Positions 22,670 to 34,451 of a stretch of 64,000 nt of DNA are shown piece after piece. The stretch lies in NCBI GenBank assembly GCA_019973155.2, contig BPQB01000042.1, positions 62,001-126,000 on the forward strand. Direction: 5' to 3'. How positions within the stretch are numbered: position 1 is the first letter of the stretch; each line of letters opens with the position of its first letter. The notes beneath the pieces were generated by a model. The model had not been told where the DNA came from and ran no database searches. It saw only the letters and a program-made list of their open reading frames with translations. Origin of the DNA: Phanerochaete sordida. Taxonomy: Eukaryota > Basidiomycota > Agaricomycetes > Polyporales > Phanerochaetaceae. The position numbers were made by a program, and so were the translations under genes.

Positions 22670-24870
22670 ATGACAGTCCTCGTCGTTCGCGATGCCGACA
22701 CCGAGACCGTTGACGCGGCTGTGCGAGCCAGCTCGGCCTCGGAGTCTGGCGGAAACGTAGGAAACTGGGCTGCGATCCTGGTCATGGTCATGTTTGTCTT
22801 GTCCAGTACGTCTCCTTACATCCTCGACTCTTCTGCCGCGCTGACTCTGTGAAGATATCGCCGTCATTTTCCCTCTGCGCATTCCTATCCCCTTCCTACT
22901 AACGAATCCTGTTATCAACCTCCTCGTAAAGCACAGGATCATTCCTCCTCGAATGCGAGGACCGCGGAGATTCCAAATACACCTCAACTTCATCACGGTT
23001 CCTCTGACCTGCGTGCTTATCCTGCTCGCATGCAAGGCTATCGACGGGGAGGTCCTGAAGCGTGGCATCCTCGGAGCAGACGGCGTCAAGCCAATTAATA
23101 TCATGGCTCTGTTCATCTCTCTTGTAAGCTTCAACTCACTGGACGTTCTGACCTCGTTCATAAGCTTGTTCGTGCCAGGCTTACATGGCGATCTCCCTAG
23201 ATTTCATGGGTCTCTTGCGCTTCTCTGCCTTTTGGGTAGCCCGCAAAGGAGGCTCGTCTGGGAAGCGGCTATACTTATACCTGTACCTCTTCTTCCTGGT
23301 ATGCGGGGTCATTGTAGGCAATGTGAGTGCATGGAGTACTTCTTTGAAGACGTTTACTAATATCCCCGCAGGATCCAGTGATTCTGTCCGGCACAGCGTT
23401 CTTGGCATACTTTACCAGGGTCACCGGGTAAGCCATAGTGTGGATGATATATGCGCATGCGCCTGCTCATTGTGCATCATAGTATTGCTCCTCCGACAGC
23501 ATGGATTTTCTCGCAGTTTGCAGCCGCAAATATGGGTACGCTTTATGCGCATATAGTCACCCAACTATGCCGACTCATCATCTGCGCAGCGTCTGTCGTC
23601 CTCGTCTCGTCGAATCCAACCAACCTCGTCCTCTCCGGTGCATTCGGCCTCTCCTTCGTGAAGTACACAGCACACGTCATTCTTCCCTTCCTCGCAGCCG
23701 CCGTCCTCGTCTACCCTGTCCTGCTCTTCGCGCTCTTCCGCAAGCGCGGACTCATCCCGACAACACTCGGCCTTGAACTCGACGAGCGCGACAGCAGCGC
23801 CGCGGCGTCCGGGACGCTCGTCGACAAGCACGGCGCGATCTTCGGCAGCATCCTCCTCGCAACGACGCTCGCGGTGCTCGTCGGCACGAGCACGATCGGC
23901 GTCTCCGTCTGGCAGGTCACCGTCCCGCCCGCGCTCGTGATGCTCCTGCGCGACGGCGTGCACGACTGGATGGCGCGCCACAGGGACACCCCCGCGCGTC
24001 CGCACGCGCCGCGCACCGAGAGCCTCGCGAGCCAGCGCGCGCGCGCCGCCGGCGAGTTCCCGCTCACCGAGCTCTCGCGCAACGACGCCAGCTCGCAGAC
24101 CGTCGTCGAGGGCGAGGACATCACCGAGGTCCCGCGCACGCCGCCGTCGCCCGCGCCGCCCGCCACGCCGTCGCCGCCCACGAGCGCGGAGAGCACCGCG
24201 GTGAGCACGCGCGCGTCGAGCCCGGCGCCGCGCGCGACGCTCGCGGAGCGTTGCGGCGCGCGGCTGCAGGCGCTCTGCGCGGCGTTCCCGACGGTGACGA
24301 CGATCGCGTCGCGGCTGCCGCTCGCGCTGCTGCCGTTCGCATTCCTGATGTTCGTGCTCGTCCAGGCGCTCTCGAGCCAGGGCTGGGTGCAGGTCTTCGC
24401 GCGCTGGTGGGCCGCGTGGGTCGCGCGCACGGGCACGCTCGGCGCCATCGGCGGCATGGGCTTCCTCGCATGCGTCTTCTGCAACGTCAGTTTTTCTCTC
24501 CCTGTGACGCTTCGTCTGCTGACCGGCGTCCTAGATCTGCGGCACAAACATCGGCGCGACGATCCTGCTCGCGCGCGTGCTGCAGGACTGGCTCGCGTCG
24601 GGTGCCGCGGGCGCGGGCGACGCGCGCACGCGCGACGGCGCGATCTTCGCGCTCGCGGTCGGCAGCAACTACGGCGCGTTCACGCTCACGTTCAGCGCGT
24701 CGCTCGCGGGCCTGCTCTGGCGCCAGATCCTGCGCGACAAGGGCATCCACGTGCGCGCGGCGCAGTTCCTGCTGCTCAACGCGCCGATCGCGCTCGTCGC
24801 GATGCTCGCGAGCTCGGCCGTCCTCGTCGGGCAGGTGTACATCACGCACCGGAACGACAAGAGCGTATAG
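22670..24870 (+). CDS. ArsB/NhaD-type ion permease (citrate-transporter-like fold)
   Basis: Starts MTVLVVRDADTETVDA. The first membrane helix WAAILVMVMFVLS is split by an intron and followed by IAVIFPLRIPIPFLLTNPVI. Exons continue through AYMAISLDFMGLLRFSAFWV, DPVILSGTAFLAYFTRVTG, and SSNPTNLVLSGAFGLSFV, the conserved re-entrant motif of this superfamily. A long cytosolic Ser/Pro/Thr-rich loop follows, then the second half with the matching motif ICGTNIGATILLARVLQDW after the last intron, ending HRNDKSV. One intron (23536-23589) is 54 nt and stop-free, so it hides in the open frame. Members export arsenite or exchange Na+/H+ or carry organic anions; the substrate here cannot be decided. Its 3' end lies about 200 bp from the convergent SWR1 gene. 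Confidence 0.8.
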
Positions 24871-25075
24871 CTGCTCGAGGCAACTTCGAATGAAAACCCC
24901 TACTCATGCGGGTCGCCCAGGCGGACTGTGCCGACCTGTTCCCCTCGTATATGAAGTATATTGAATGGTGGTCATCCGATCTGCGGCCATGTACATATAT
25001 CTCGTGTAATATAGCAGCATAACGTACAGCACGAAAGCATTACTGCATGAGCCAAGAAATACCAAGAAATATACT

Positions 25076-28000
25076 CTAGATCCGCCACTCGCCGAAGAAC
25101 TCCATGTCGGCCTGTACAAACCCAAGCATGTAGTCCACCGTCGTGCCGCCGTCCTCTTCCTCGTCCTCATCATCCTCCGCGCCATCGGCATCCTGAGCAT
25201 CGCCCCCGCGGTCCTCGTCCGCGTCCGGCTCCTGCTCCTCCGTCTCGATGCGCACCCTGCGCACACCCGCGGCGCTGTCCCCAAAGTCCGCCTCGTCGGC
25301 GCCGGTGATCTCGACCTCCTCCCGCGCGGCGACCTCCCGCGCGACACGGTCCTCCGAGTCCTCGACGTCGCCGAGCGCGCGCTCGAGCGCCGCGACGCTG
25401 AGCCCGCCCGCGCCGCCGACGGTGCCGACGCCGAGCCCGCTGCCCGCGCCGTCGTCGCCGAAGAGCACGCGCCAGTCGAACTCGCCCTTCTGGATGACGA
25501 GGTCGTCGAGCGAGCGCTTCTGGTTCGCCTTCCGCAGGAGCGCCTCCTCGACGGTGTGTCGCGCGATCAGGCGGTAGATGTGCACGTCGCGGATCTGGCC
25601 GATGCGGTGCGCGCGGTCCTCGCATTGCCGGTCCATCTGAGGGTTGAAGTCGCTGTCGTAGAAGATGACTGTGTCTGCACCAGTCAAGCTGAAGAGTACG
25701 GCATGGCTGTCAGAGAAATGTCAAGAATAAGAGTGACAGACTTACTTTATTCCAACACCTCCTGATCTTGAAGAGGAGATGAAGCAGAATATGCGAGGGT
25801 CGGTGTTAAACCTTTCGGTGATATACTGACGGTCCTCAATCTTGGTCGCGCCGTCAAGCCGAAGGTAGAGGTATCCGTGAAGGTTGAGGAAGATCTCGAG
25901 AATATCAAGAATGCGGGTCATCTGCGTGAAGATGAGCACACGATGTCCGCCAGCCTTGCGCTCGCGGAGAAGACGGGCGAGCTCTTGCAGCTTCCCGCAG
26001 TCGTACTGCAAGAGCGAAGGGTCGGGAAAGGCGATTTGGAGCTTAACTGTTGCCCGGTGTAAGGCGGCATCGAACTCGGTGTCGAAGGCGTAGCGAGAAA
26101 CCGGTTCTTCCTGGCCAGAGAGAGCGATGTTCGGCAGGTCCCGGGCCACCACGGATGGTGTAACGAACGCAAAGCGGTCTACAACGTCCGCCATCTCCTC
26201 TGACCGCGCCGCGTATGATTTGACGAGGAGGTTCACTCTGTCGCAGTTGGTCAGGTGTCCGATCCGCTTGTCTAAAGCGGAATAGGGAAGAAGGGGTTTA
26301 TAGCAGCGTTGGACGATACTCAAGGTCTCCTCCGAGAAGATCAGCTCGTTCGAGTTGCACCGTTTCCAGTTGATGTAGCGCATCTGGGCCCAGCGCGCGG
26401 CTGTGTTGACCTTCTCCAGGTAACGTGTGTACCGCTTATATCCAGAGATAGTCCGAGTGTCCTCTGGAGGCCGCTCGGGGAGTTCGGTGATCAATGGAAG
26501 ACAACGGGTCCCGTCCAACCGCTGACGCTCCTCTTGAGCGAGCTGCGAGGTATTCTGACGGTCGATGAAGCGAAGGCCAAGGAAGTCCAGGTTGACCTTC
26601 GCAGCGTCGTCCTCCTGGAGGAGCTGTCTTCTGACAAGGAGTTCCTTGATCTCGTAGTCCGCGATGGCCGACCTCGACATGGCGAACGACGTCCGGATGG
26701 GCCGCACCTCAAACAGATCCGGGTGGTTGACGACCTTGCGCAGCTGCATAAGGATGTTCGCGATCTTCTGGTACACGCCCGACTGCAAGTCGTGGCGGGT
26801 GTCGGCGCGGGACATGAACTCGTCGTACAGGAACCGCTGGCGTTTCGAGAGTGGGCACATCACCAGGTGCTCGAACTTGCTGGGGAGCTCCTTCTCGACG
26901 TCGCGCTTGAGCCGGCGAAGCAGATAGGGACGAAGGACGCTATGGAGCTTCCCTACGCGCTCCTGCACCTCGTCGTCGAGCACGGTTCCCATCTCGATCG
27001 CCTTCTCGAGTGGGTTGGCGAACCAGTCCGCAAACTCCTTGAGGTTGGCGAAATTTGTGCCCGACATGAGGAACTGGAGCAGAGCCCAAAGTTCCGTCAG
27101 GTTGTTCTGGAGCGGCGTGCCCGTGAGCAGGAGGCGGCGGAAAGACCGGAACATGAGCAAGATGTTCCAGCGCTGAGACTTGAAGTTCTTGATCATGTGT
27201 GCCTCGTCAAGGATCATGTAGTACCATGCCTTGCGCTTGAAGACGTGGGAATCTCGGCTGGCGAGCGTATAAGACGTCACGCAGACGTTAAAGTGGTACT
27301 TGTTGTTCCAGCCCTGACGCAGCTCCTTGCGACGTTTGGTGTTGCCGTGGTAGCTGAGCACCTTGAAGCCAGGCAGGAACTTCTTGAACTCCATCTCCCA
27401 GTTCAGCAGCACGCTGGTAGGCACGATGATCAAGTGCGGGCCCCAGATGCCGCGGTCGCAGGCAAGGTGCGCGAGAAGTGCGATAGTCTGGATGGTTTTC
27501 CTGTAATCGACATGTCAGCTTCGCGCTCAATTGGCTCATGAGCATAATGGTACATACCCAAGTCCCATCTCGTCAGCGAGGATGCCATTGACGTTGTTCG
27601 TATGGAGACTGGCCAGCCATTCCAGACCCGAATGCTGGTATGGTCGAAGGTTTCCTCGAAGGAGAAGCGGAGGCTTGATCTTCTCCTCGGGATCCCACTC
27701 TAAGGGCGCTACAGCATAGGGACGCAGATAGTTGGGTATCGAGGACTGAGTCCCAACTTCTTCTTCGACCAGATCCTGCTCATCGTCTACTGGCGTCGCC
27801 GTGGCTGTCCCGTCGGCAGCATCGTGGTCGGGTATTACGCTATTCTTCAAGTCCAGCGGTTCGACGTCGACCCGTAACTGGTCTGGTACCGCTTGGGGCT
27901 CCTCTACGGGAGGTCGCTGGTAGCCGTTAGCTGTTCGCTGCGGGATCTCTTCCGCCTGAGGCGGAAGTTGGGGTACCTGGTCTTGCGGAGGGAATGGGGA

Positions 28001-29772
28001 CGAGCGCCCAGAGGATAGGCCCGAATCCTGGTCGATCAAGAGAGACTTGACCGACATGCGTCCATTCGATTCAGAGAGTGGTTTCACGTGCTGTCGTACA
28101 GGGCTCTTTTCACTCGAGACTGGTCTGCCCTTGCCTGGTGACTGCACAGCCCCTCCGGTGCCAGCCAACGCATCGAGAGACCCGATAGGGACGTCAAACG
28201 CAGGACTCTGCGGGCGCGTCGCATTTGGTTCCGACGGTATCGAGTGGAAGCCCTCGTCGCCGTCATCGCCGTCGTGGAATGTCGGAGAGGGTGACAGTGG
28301 CGGATCCGTGCCCTCATCTACTTCACTGAATGATTTCGACCGTGAAATGAGCGATCCAGTGTCGTGCGCCTCCACAGTCTCGTCGTCGGAGTCTGAGTCC
28401 TGCTCCTGGCCGCGTTCGTCGTCATCGTTCCCGTCAACATCCGAACCTAGGTCTTCTTCTGGTGCCGGCGAGGCAGAGGCCCATCGCGACAGAGTGTCAG
28501 CGAGGCTGCTGGATCGACTCCGGGAGCGAGACAAGTCGCCCTTCGTCATGTCAACTTGCTGCGCCTCGAGTAGCTGGCCTGACTGGTCCAGAATGGCATC
28601 GAGGTGTTCATGGCCTCTCCGTCGCTCTTCGGCTTCGCGTCTAAGACGTTCCTGCTCGCGTATATGCTATACAGAAAATCAGTGATATTTCGTGTGAAAG
28701 TACCAGCGATACTCACGAAGACAGCCTTCTTCCACTCCGATGTCACCATCCTAATCGTCGCCTTTGCCAGCGCCTTCAGCCGCTTCTCCTCTTGGACCCT
28801 CGCCTTGTCGTCACGAACAGCCCGCAGGCCCCAGTACACCTTCACCTGACTCGCGACCTGCGCCGCCACCTCGGGACCCTTGGGCAGCTGTACCTCCGCG
28901 CGTGCCTGGACGGCGTCGATGACGGCATCCCACGCGTCGGGCTTCCTATGCGTCTCCGGCCATCGTTCTCCAGCACCGTCGTCGTCTGGCGGGCGGTAGA
29001 GCATCCGCCCCTGCCGACGGAGCCCGTCGATCTTCCGCCACACCGCAAGGTCGTCGCGGTACAGCGCCCGCAGTGCCGCGCTGTCGAGGTCTTTGCCTGT
29101 CGGCGCAGAATAGGACATGAGAAAGTCGGTGACGGAGGCATACTTTTTCGCCGGCGGGCGCTGCAGCGGATGCGTGAGGGTTGGTTCCCGCGGACCTACG
29201 ATCAACTTGATACGCTTCACGGTTGGGGAGGTTGGCTCAGGTGGTAGGTCGACAATGCTTTCGGCTAGTGACTTCTCGACGCGGGAAGACGCCCGAGTGC
29301 TGCGTTGTGCAGGCGATTGTGCACGAGGGCTCGATGGGTCCACGTTCACAGCCTCGGATGTTCGCAGTTTCCGCTTCTTGTAGGTAGGTGGCGGAGCAGG
29401 TGGTGGCTCCATGGCAGATCGCCGGCGCGAGTACGCACTGACTGAAGTATGCGGGATGTTAGAGGAGGAGATGGACATCGAATCGTCGTCTGGTGGCGCA
29501 ACCGCTCTTGCCTTCCCCTTGCGGCCGCGGGTGGGCGTGGCGCTGATGGAATGCAAAACGGTCTCCTCAAGAGCTCTTTGTTTTCCCTTGCCTTTGGACT
29601 TGACTTGGTCAAGAAGTTTCCAGACGACCTTGTCATCCGTAGCAGGCTTGTTCGAGAGGCCTGGTGGCGCAGATGCACTGGGAGTCTGTAGCGCTTGCAT
29701 GCGCTCGTTGCGCGCCCGGCGTGTTTTCCTTGAGGGACCGGCATCGTTGGACCCTAGCAAGTCATATTTCAT
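25076..29772 (-). CDS. SWR1: SWR1 chromatin-remodelling ATPase
   Basis: Exons 29772-28717, 28666-27558, 27500-25746 and 25688-25076 give 1510 residues. Order: a basic disordered N-terminus; an HSA domain (WKKAVF joined by splicing to [20 protein letters not shown], then [15 protein letters not shown]); an acidic Ser-rich stretch; the SNF2 ATPase with [19 protein letters not shown] (Walker A, split by an intron), [16 protein letters not shown] (DEAH) and [16 protein letters not shown]; then the INO80/SWR1-type insertion; and the helicase C lobe with [17 protein letters not shown] and [11 protein letters not shown]1 exchanges H2A for H2A.Z at promoters. Length matches the family. The HSA domain, long insertion and [18 protein letters not shown] favour SWR1 over other SNF2 groups. 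Confidence 0.92.
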
Positions 29773-30220
29773 TTTGAACTAAAAGCGATGTCTGTTAGAA
29801 TGCGCCGTTCTGCGTAGACGCGACAGCGCACCTGTTGAAAGACGTCTGAATTATCGGTCTTGGCCTCCTATGTTCAGACAGTCGCGTCAGATTTTGAAAA
29901 CAACACTATTGAGAGGAACAGAAATGCAGCTATGAAGCACTACACGAGGTATAAACGCGCTTTCCGATACAGCAATGGCACTCTGAAGCTGGAGCTCAGG
30001 GCGTCTGAATCAGCCGGACGCAACGACGGCAAACAATTTCGCGTTTCAACTTCGCGCTTGATGATCCTTGGAACATAGCGAAGGGGTGGAGGCACGAGCT
30101 GTGAAAGATGTGGGCGCGGACATACCTCCGGGTCGTACGAAGTCAAGAGAACGAATTTCTGTAGGTGGAAACGTTCTCGCACCTGGCAAATGCAGGTGAG
30201 CGGATGGTCACGGCTAGAGA
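29773..30220. other. SWR1 upstream region
   Basis: 448 bp containing the SWR1 promoter and leader. A further non-coding 5' exon is possible because a donor-like cag|gtgcgc lies about 60 bp upstream of the ATG on the minus strand. Confidence 0.45.
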
Positions 30221-30886
30221 TTACAATACTCGCACCAGGTTGTCATGCGTGTCCAAGACGCGTGCAGCCTCACTCTGCTTCTCATTTATCAACCTCTGAC
30301 GCTCCTCCTGCAGCAGTTGGTCGGTCCATTCGGCAGGCCCGGTGCCGCTGGAAGTGCCGCGAGCAGTTACTGAGGCCTCCGGGTGGTCATGGCTGTTGCG
30401 CGAAGGATGCCTGCGCGTTGCAGAAGTCATATTGCTACGCCCAGTTCATGGGTTCGCCCGTGAGAGGAGGTAGCCGACCGCTTCGAGTGATCTCCTCTGA
30501 TCCTGCACGGTTCGGCGAGGTCTTTGAACAAGCAGGTGTGTGACGATGAGGAGACGTAAATTGCTGCCAGAAAGGAGGCTTTGCGGGTCTCCGTCGTCGG
30601 CGTCGAGGACAGGTTGTTGCTGCTTGTACATTTCGAGACACACGGAGGAAGAGTGTTTGGTCCGCGCAAACACGTCGTCCGCTCGCCATAAGCGCCCATA
30701 ACCTCGACTTCGCCAATTCGTCCTCGAGCTTTTCGCTTGCCTGCATGTCTAAAATGCCCATGAAAACCTCCTTACACCTGCTCTGCCTGACCCAATCTCT
30801 TCTCTGAGCGTGCTACCCGACGTTCCTAGCTTTGCAGACACGACAGCTCCGCAAATCCCACCACTGACCAATCCGAGGCCATGCAT
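30221..30886 (-). CDS. Possible small hypothetical protein
   Basis: A candidate gene read right to left. A first exon begins MHGLGLVSGGICGAVVSAKL, with a short hydrophobic stretch. A donor gcag|gtgtaag joins to QASEKLEDELAKSR. A distal open frame ends PAEWTDQLLQEERQRLINEK through DTHDNLVRVL, a likely coiled coil, with its stop at 30221. The middle exon borders are uncertain and could not be joined convincingly. An upstream ATG at 30970 would overlap the divergent acylphosphatase start. No family recognised. Confidence 0.3.
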
Positions 30887-30963
30887 GATGTCACTTCCCC
30901 GCCATCGACCGCTGCTGCTCGGGACGAGCACTTTACCACACCCTCCAACTTCCAATTGACAGG

Positions 30964-31361
30964 ATGGCACTGAAATCCATCGAGTTCTCCGTGCATGGGG
31001 TTGTTCAGGGCGTAGGTTTCAGGTACTTCGTCAAGGGGATCGCCAGATCCGAGGGGCTTGTCGGTTGGGTTAAGAACAGTCCAGTGCGTACAGCTCCGAC
31101 CTCGCTGAGTTCACGCTACTGACTGTCACGCGTCTGAACAGGACGGGCACGTAGAGGGTATGGCACAAGGCGACGCAGCTGCAATAGAGAAAATGTGAGC
31201 TGAGCTGACGTTGTCGTCTGTATTTGTTTGCTTACCTGCTCGACCCCAGGAAGAAGGAACTGGCACTCGGACCTCCCCACGCGAGAGTATCCAAGTTTAA
31301 AATCAAGTCAGAGACCACCGTAGAGCGGGCTCAGTTCTCGTCTTTTGACATTGTGCATTAA
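30964..31361 (+). CDS. Acylphosphatase
   Basis: Three exons: 30964-31083, about 31142-31195 and 31251-31361. The protein begins MALKSIEFSVHGVVQGVGFR. The family signature GVVQGVGFRYF holds the phosphate-binding loop and catalytic Arg, and GLVGWVKNS holds the catalytic Asn. The third exon gives ALGPPHARVSKFKIKSE, the family's C-terminal beta hairpin. Total length is close to the usual 90-100 residues. Acylphosphatase hydrolyses the carboxyl-phosphate bond of small acyl phosphates such as acetyl or 1,3-bisphosphoglycerate in the cytosol. It is divergent from the uncertain gene to its left. Confidence 0.93.
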
Positions 31362-31825
31362 TTGTGCGCGGGATGATCGTTTCTCATATCCACATGTCGC
31401 TGACGATCCCAGACATGTACTTGTATGATTTAATCTCACGACCTGCATGCTGCTTCGACGATACAAGTCGGGAAACGTATCAGTTGGCGGCAGTCGTGTG
31501 AAATGTCATGCAATTTCTACCCAGCCGTTCCTGGTGCTCCGGTGCTTGGTGCAAAGTCGCCAGCCATCCGAATGTGCTATATGCGAAAGCTGAACTTCAA
31601 CCGAGACCTTCAGCTATATAGGTCTACTACAAGCTATCTACGACGTCCGAACACCGTGGAGGATTGCCCAGGTGCGCTCATCGCTGCGTTTCATGCTTCC
31701 TTGCTCAGCATCGTCATTGCGCAGAGGCCGACCCGCTGCACTGTGGCGTCCGGTCATGAAGTCCTATCAGGCTGCGTACCCTCGCCAAATCTGTACGATG
31801 AGCCCGTCGAGCGCACGAAGCTCTG
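31362..31825. other. Intergenic before the secreted-peptide locus
   Basis: Acylphosphatase 3' flank and SSP-A promoter; no other feature seen. Confidence 0.5.
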
Positions 31826-31833
31826 TATAAAAT
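31826..31833 (+). promoter_or_regulatory. TATA box of SSP-A
   Basis: tataaaat, 57 bp before the ATG at 31883. Confidence 0.6.
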
Positions 31834-31882
31834 GGGGCACGATGTCTTCTCCCCAGCCTAAGACATCGAACAGTCCTACACA

Positions 31883-32082
31883 ATGCGCTTCTCATCCTCT
31901 ATCGTTTATCTCCTGGCTCTTGGGGCCACCTTTTCCATGGCAGCTCCTGCGCCTGTTGCGATACCCGTAGCTCAAACGTACAAGACTCCCGCTCTCGTCA
32001 ACTCTACTCATTCTGACGTTCCTTCCCATCCAGCACCACGCCCCAGCCTGACTGCATTTTTGGAGCTTGCCCGCCGGACTGA
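31883..32082 (+). CDS. SSP-A: tiny secreted peptide precursor (X-Pro/X-Ala pro-region, Cys pair)
   Basis: Exons 31883-31977 and 32034-32082 give 47 residues. The signal peptide is about residues 1-20 (MRFSSSIVYLLALGATFSMA). Next come the dipeptides AP-AP-VA-IP-VA, a pattern that dipeptidyl aminopeptidases of the Ste13/DPP-IV type remove stepwise. The remainder would be QTTTPQPDCIFGACPPD, with two cysteines four residues apart that could close a small disulfide loop. The single intron is phase 2 and separates precursor leader from peptide. The unspliced frame gives a longer unrelated tail. The splice was chosen because it yields the CxxG(A/S/T)CPP-like ending shared with SSP-B. Final peptide and role are inferred; no known family. 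Confidence 0.62.
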
Positions 32083-32824
32083 AATATCGTCGCTTGTCAG
32101 TTCTATCCATCCTGTTGAACCTCATCGCACCCTAATGGATATCTACAGGATGCTAGTTGGCCTTTGTCCATGTTCGCGAATGGCTAGAAATATACTCGTC
32201 CGCATATGTTCCCTATTTTGCGATTCGGCATCAGCACGTACACATTTTCGTGCAATGTCTAAGTGCCGCCAGACAGTATATCTCAAAAGAAAAGGCATTC
32301 ACAACTGGTCTTTGCGGTATGCATTCTGCTGACTCAGATCGAAGCCCACTCCCCTGTGAGTCGCCAGATAACACATGTCCGTGAAAGGTCCGCGACATCT
32401 GGACCACCCTGCAGCGCACAGCCGCGCCTCAGGGGCCTAACACCTCAGCCCCAGGATTAGACGTCGGGTACTTGACTCCCACGTATCGTACCGTACCAGC
32501 ACCTTGAGCGAGTACGTGGTTCATCGCTGGCTGTCAGGCACCCTCCACTTATCGCACCCCCACAGGGACAGAACTCAATCACTCGAATACAGTGGCACGC
32601 AGCCCATGTGTTCAGCCCCATTCGCTGGTCAGGCGGCCAGATAGCAGGTGGCGGCGTTCGACGATGCCCGAACACCGTGCACCATCCAAATTTAGTGCGA
32701 CGCAACAATCGTGCCTCGCCGCTGACCGTTCGCGGTACCTGTACGGGGCATTGACTGGACGCTGAGCCGCGGTCGAACGGGAGGTTCGTCAGGTCGGCAC
32801 GCCCGTCATCCACGCCCATTGACG
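32083..32824. other. Intergenic, no gene seen
   Basis: SSP-A 3' flank to SSP-B promoter. No coding exon supported. Confidence 0.5.
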
Positions 32825-32832
32825 TATAAATT
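32825..32832 (+). promoter_or_regulatory. TATA box of SSP-B
   Basis: tataaatt, 86 bp before the ATG at 32911. Confidence 0.6.
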
Positions 32833-32910
32833 CCGCGCAGACACGGGGCGCGCAAACTACTCTTCTTGATCCACGTCCCCAACTCTCAGCCCGACGACGC
32901 ATTGTCTGCC

Positions 32911-33111
32911 ATGCGCTGCTCCGCGGTCTTCGCATGCATTTTGGCTTTGGGTGCCGTCCTCGTCGGGGCTGCGCCTGTGCCAATTCCCGAACCTGTCGCA
33001 GAGCCGTGCGTCGATATCCTTTTACCCACTGTTCGGATGCTGATCATTTTCTCACGTAGGAAAGGACCAGTAGAAGACAACTGCGTCATGGGCTCTTGCC
33101 CTCCGTGGTAG
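32911..33111 (+). CDS. SSP-B: tiny secreted peptide precursor
   Basis: Exons 32911-33005 and 33060-33111 give 48 residues. The signal peptide is about residues 1-20 (MRCSAVFACILALGAVLVGA). A six-dipeptide run follows, AP-VP-IP-EP-VA-EP, and then KGPVEDNCVMGSCPPW, the expected product after X-Pro/X-Ala trimming. The cysteines are four residues apart, and the ending CVMGSCPPW parallels SSP-A's CIFGACPPD. The intron is phase 2 and lies at the same place as in the other SSP genes. The end has the length of a CaaX box (C plus three), but Pro-Pro is not aliphatic and a signal peptide is present, so prenylation is unlikely. Confidence 0.65.
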   Translation: MRCSAVFACILALGAVLVGAAPVPIPEPVAEPCVDILLPTVRMLIIFSRRKGPVEDNCVMGSCPPW

Positions 33112-33415
33112 AGCGGGAGATGTCTGTGCGTGTACATGCTTTCACTGCGCCTTGATGATACTCATGTCTAGGGACTGTAGAGCTATCAGCAGGGGCGTAG
33201 GACGTGCTTGTGACGAAGCCGATGCCGGACGCTGCCGGACGCTGCCACATAAGCTACGAATCGCATTTGGGATGGGGCAGATATCTACCTACGCGTATTT
33301 GTCTCCTTAGGCATGTCAAACGCAAACCCTTCGTGCTGTGATTTCCTCTGCCCGAACACCGCGAGCGTGCGACTTCGCTTAGCCTCGACGGTGCGCCCGC
33401 CGCCCCTCGCTACAG
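33112..33415. other. Intergenic, no gene seen
   Basis: About 300 bp between SSP-B and the SSP-C promoter; includes a short direct repeat (gccggacgct twice near 33225-33245). Confidence 0.5.
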
Positions 33416-33424
33416 TACAAAAGG
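33416..33424 (+). promoter_or_regulatory. TATA-like box of SSP-C
   Basis: tacaaaagg, 78 bp before the ATG at 33494. Confidence 0.4.
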
Positions 33425-33493
33425 GCCGGCCGTCCTGTCTGTGCATCACAACTCGAGCCCGTACAACCTTTACCACAAGCTTCTTCTTCTGCA

Positions 33494-33685
33494 ATGCGCT
33501 TCATCTCCATCCTTGCCTCGATCCTCGCCGCTGCTATCGCCGGAGCCGTGGCTTCGCCAGGCCCTACTGCAGAGCCGGACCATGTGCAAGCGCGGTGAGT
33601 CTAACGGAGCCAGGCTCTGCATGTCCGTGGTCTCTGACAGAGTGGCAGCGAACCCCATGCGACCGTGTGTACGCCTCCGTGCTAG
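33494..33685 (+). CDS. SSP-C: tiny secreted peptide precursor
   Basis: Exons 33494-33594 and, preferably, 33649-33685 give 45 residues. The signal peptide is about residues 1-20 (MRFISILASILAAAIAGAVA). The dipeptides SP-GP-TA-EP follow, then DHVQAREPHATVCTPPC, with cysteines three residues apart at the very end. Several acceptors are possible: cag at 33640 would give a longer basic tail ending at 33703, while gag at 33642 or cag at 33648 both keep the VCTPPC ending. I favour 33648 (tggcag) because it matches the other SSP genes in intron length (54 nt) and in having a paired-cysteine tail. The intron is phase 2. Confidence 0.5.
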
Positions 33686-34375
33686 TCCGAAGATGCGGAT
33701 ATGATTCGGTACGTTTCTCTGCAGAAACTGCTGCTCGGGTTGGACGCTGACAGAACTACAGAGACCGGCGACTGGGCTTTTGAATGTCGGTTAGGCGACA
33801 TGTTTGTAGGATACATGACAGGCGTCATGTTGCTTGCTAGCAACTTGACGAAAGTATCGTCCGTTCGGCATTGATCTCGCTGCGGAGAGCGGTATACCCC
33901 GCCACATACGGATGAGCAAGTACGCTGCAATGTCGGAGCCGGGCACGGCAGTTGGTTCGAGACTCGGCCATAATCAACGCCCCTCAGTAGCGTGCACATA
34001 CAGCCGTGGCTACGGTGATCGCACCACTGTGAGCACCGTTGCACACAGCATCGTGTTCGGCAGCTCGCTTGGAGCCCAGGTGCTGATGGGCAGGCATATG
34101 ACTACCGACGCCGACGTACAGCATTCACCTTTATATCTAGTGACGCATACACGCCGGCCTGTTTCCGTGGGTATACCTGCCTCCCATCACGCACCCCCGT
34201 GCATGCGGAGTACCGGGGCAAGCGTGGCCGAGGGCGAGCAGATGTAGCAGCCGACTGCACATCAACGTTAGTTTTCGCTGGCGTGTCCTATCAGCCCGTC
34301 TCATTTCGCCTATGCCACCCTGCGGTATCCGGTCCCCGTATGTCGAAATCGGAAGACTTCTCTTTTCCGGTCGTG
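33686..34375. other. Intergenic, no gene seen
   Basis: About 690 bp between SSP-C and the SSP-D promoter; nothing recognised. Confidence 0.5.
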
Positions 34376-34384
34376 CATATATAC
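34376..34384 (+). promoter_or_regulatory. TATA-like box of SSP-D
   Basis: catatatac, 76 bp before the ATG at 34452. Confidence 0.5.
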
Positions 34385-34451
34385 GCTACAGACGTAGGTA
34401 TCGTTTGCCACCAGCTTCAGCTTCAACAAGAGCCCTCATCGAGCATCCGCC

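Noticed and set aside
25170..27541. Long open frames on the plus strand and in other minus frames inside SWR1
   Set aside because: They overlap a gene with clear HSA and SNF2 motifs; low stop frequency in GC-rich codons explains them.
31883..33111. SSP-A and SSP-B as lipopeptide mating pheromones, because they end in Cys plus three residues (CPPD, CPPW)
   Set aside because: Pro-Pro is not an aliphatic CaaX, both have N-terminal signal peptides, and SSP-C and SSP-E lack the ending. No pheromone receptor of the Ste3 type was recognised nearby.
33940..33990. tRNA-like B box (ggttcgagactc)
   Set aside because: No matching A box or cloverleaf could be drawn around it.
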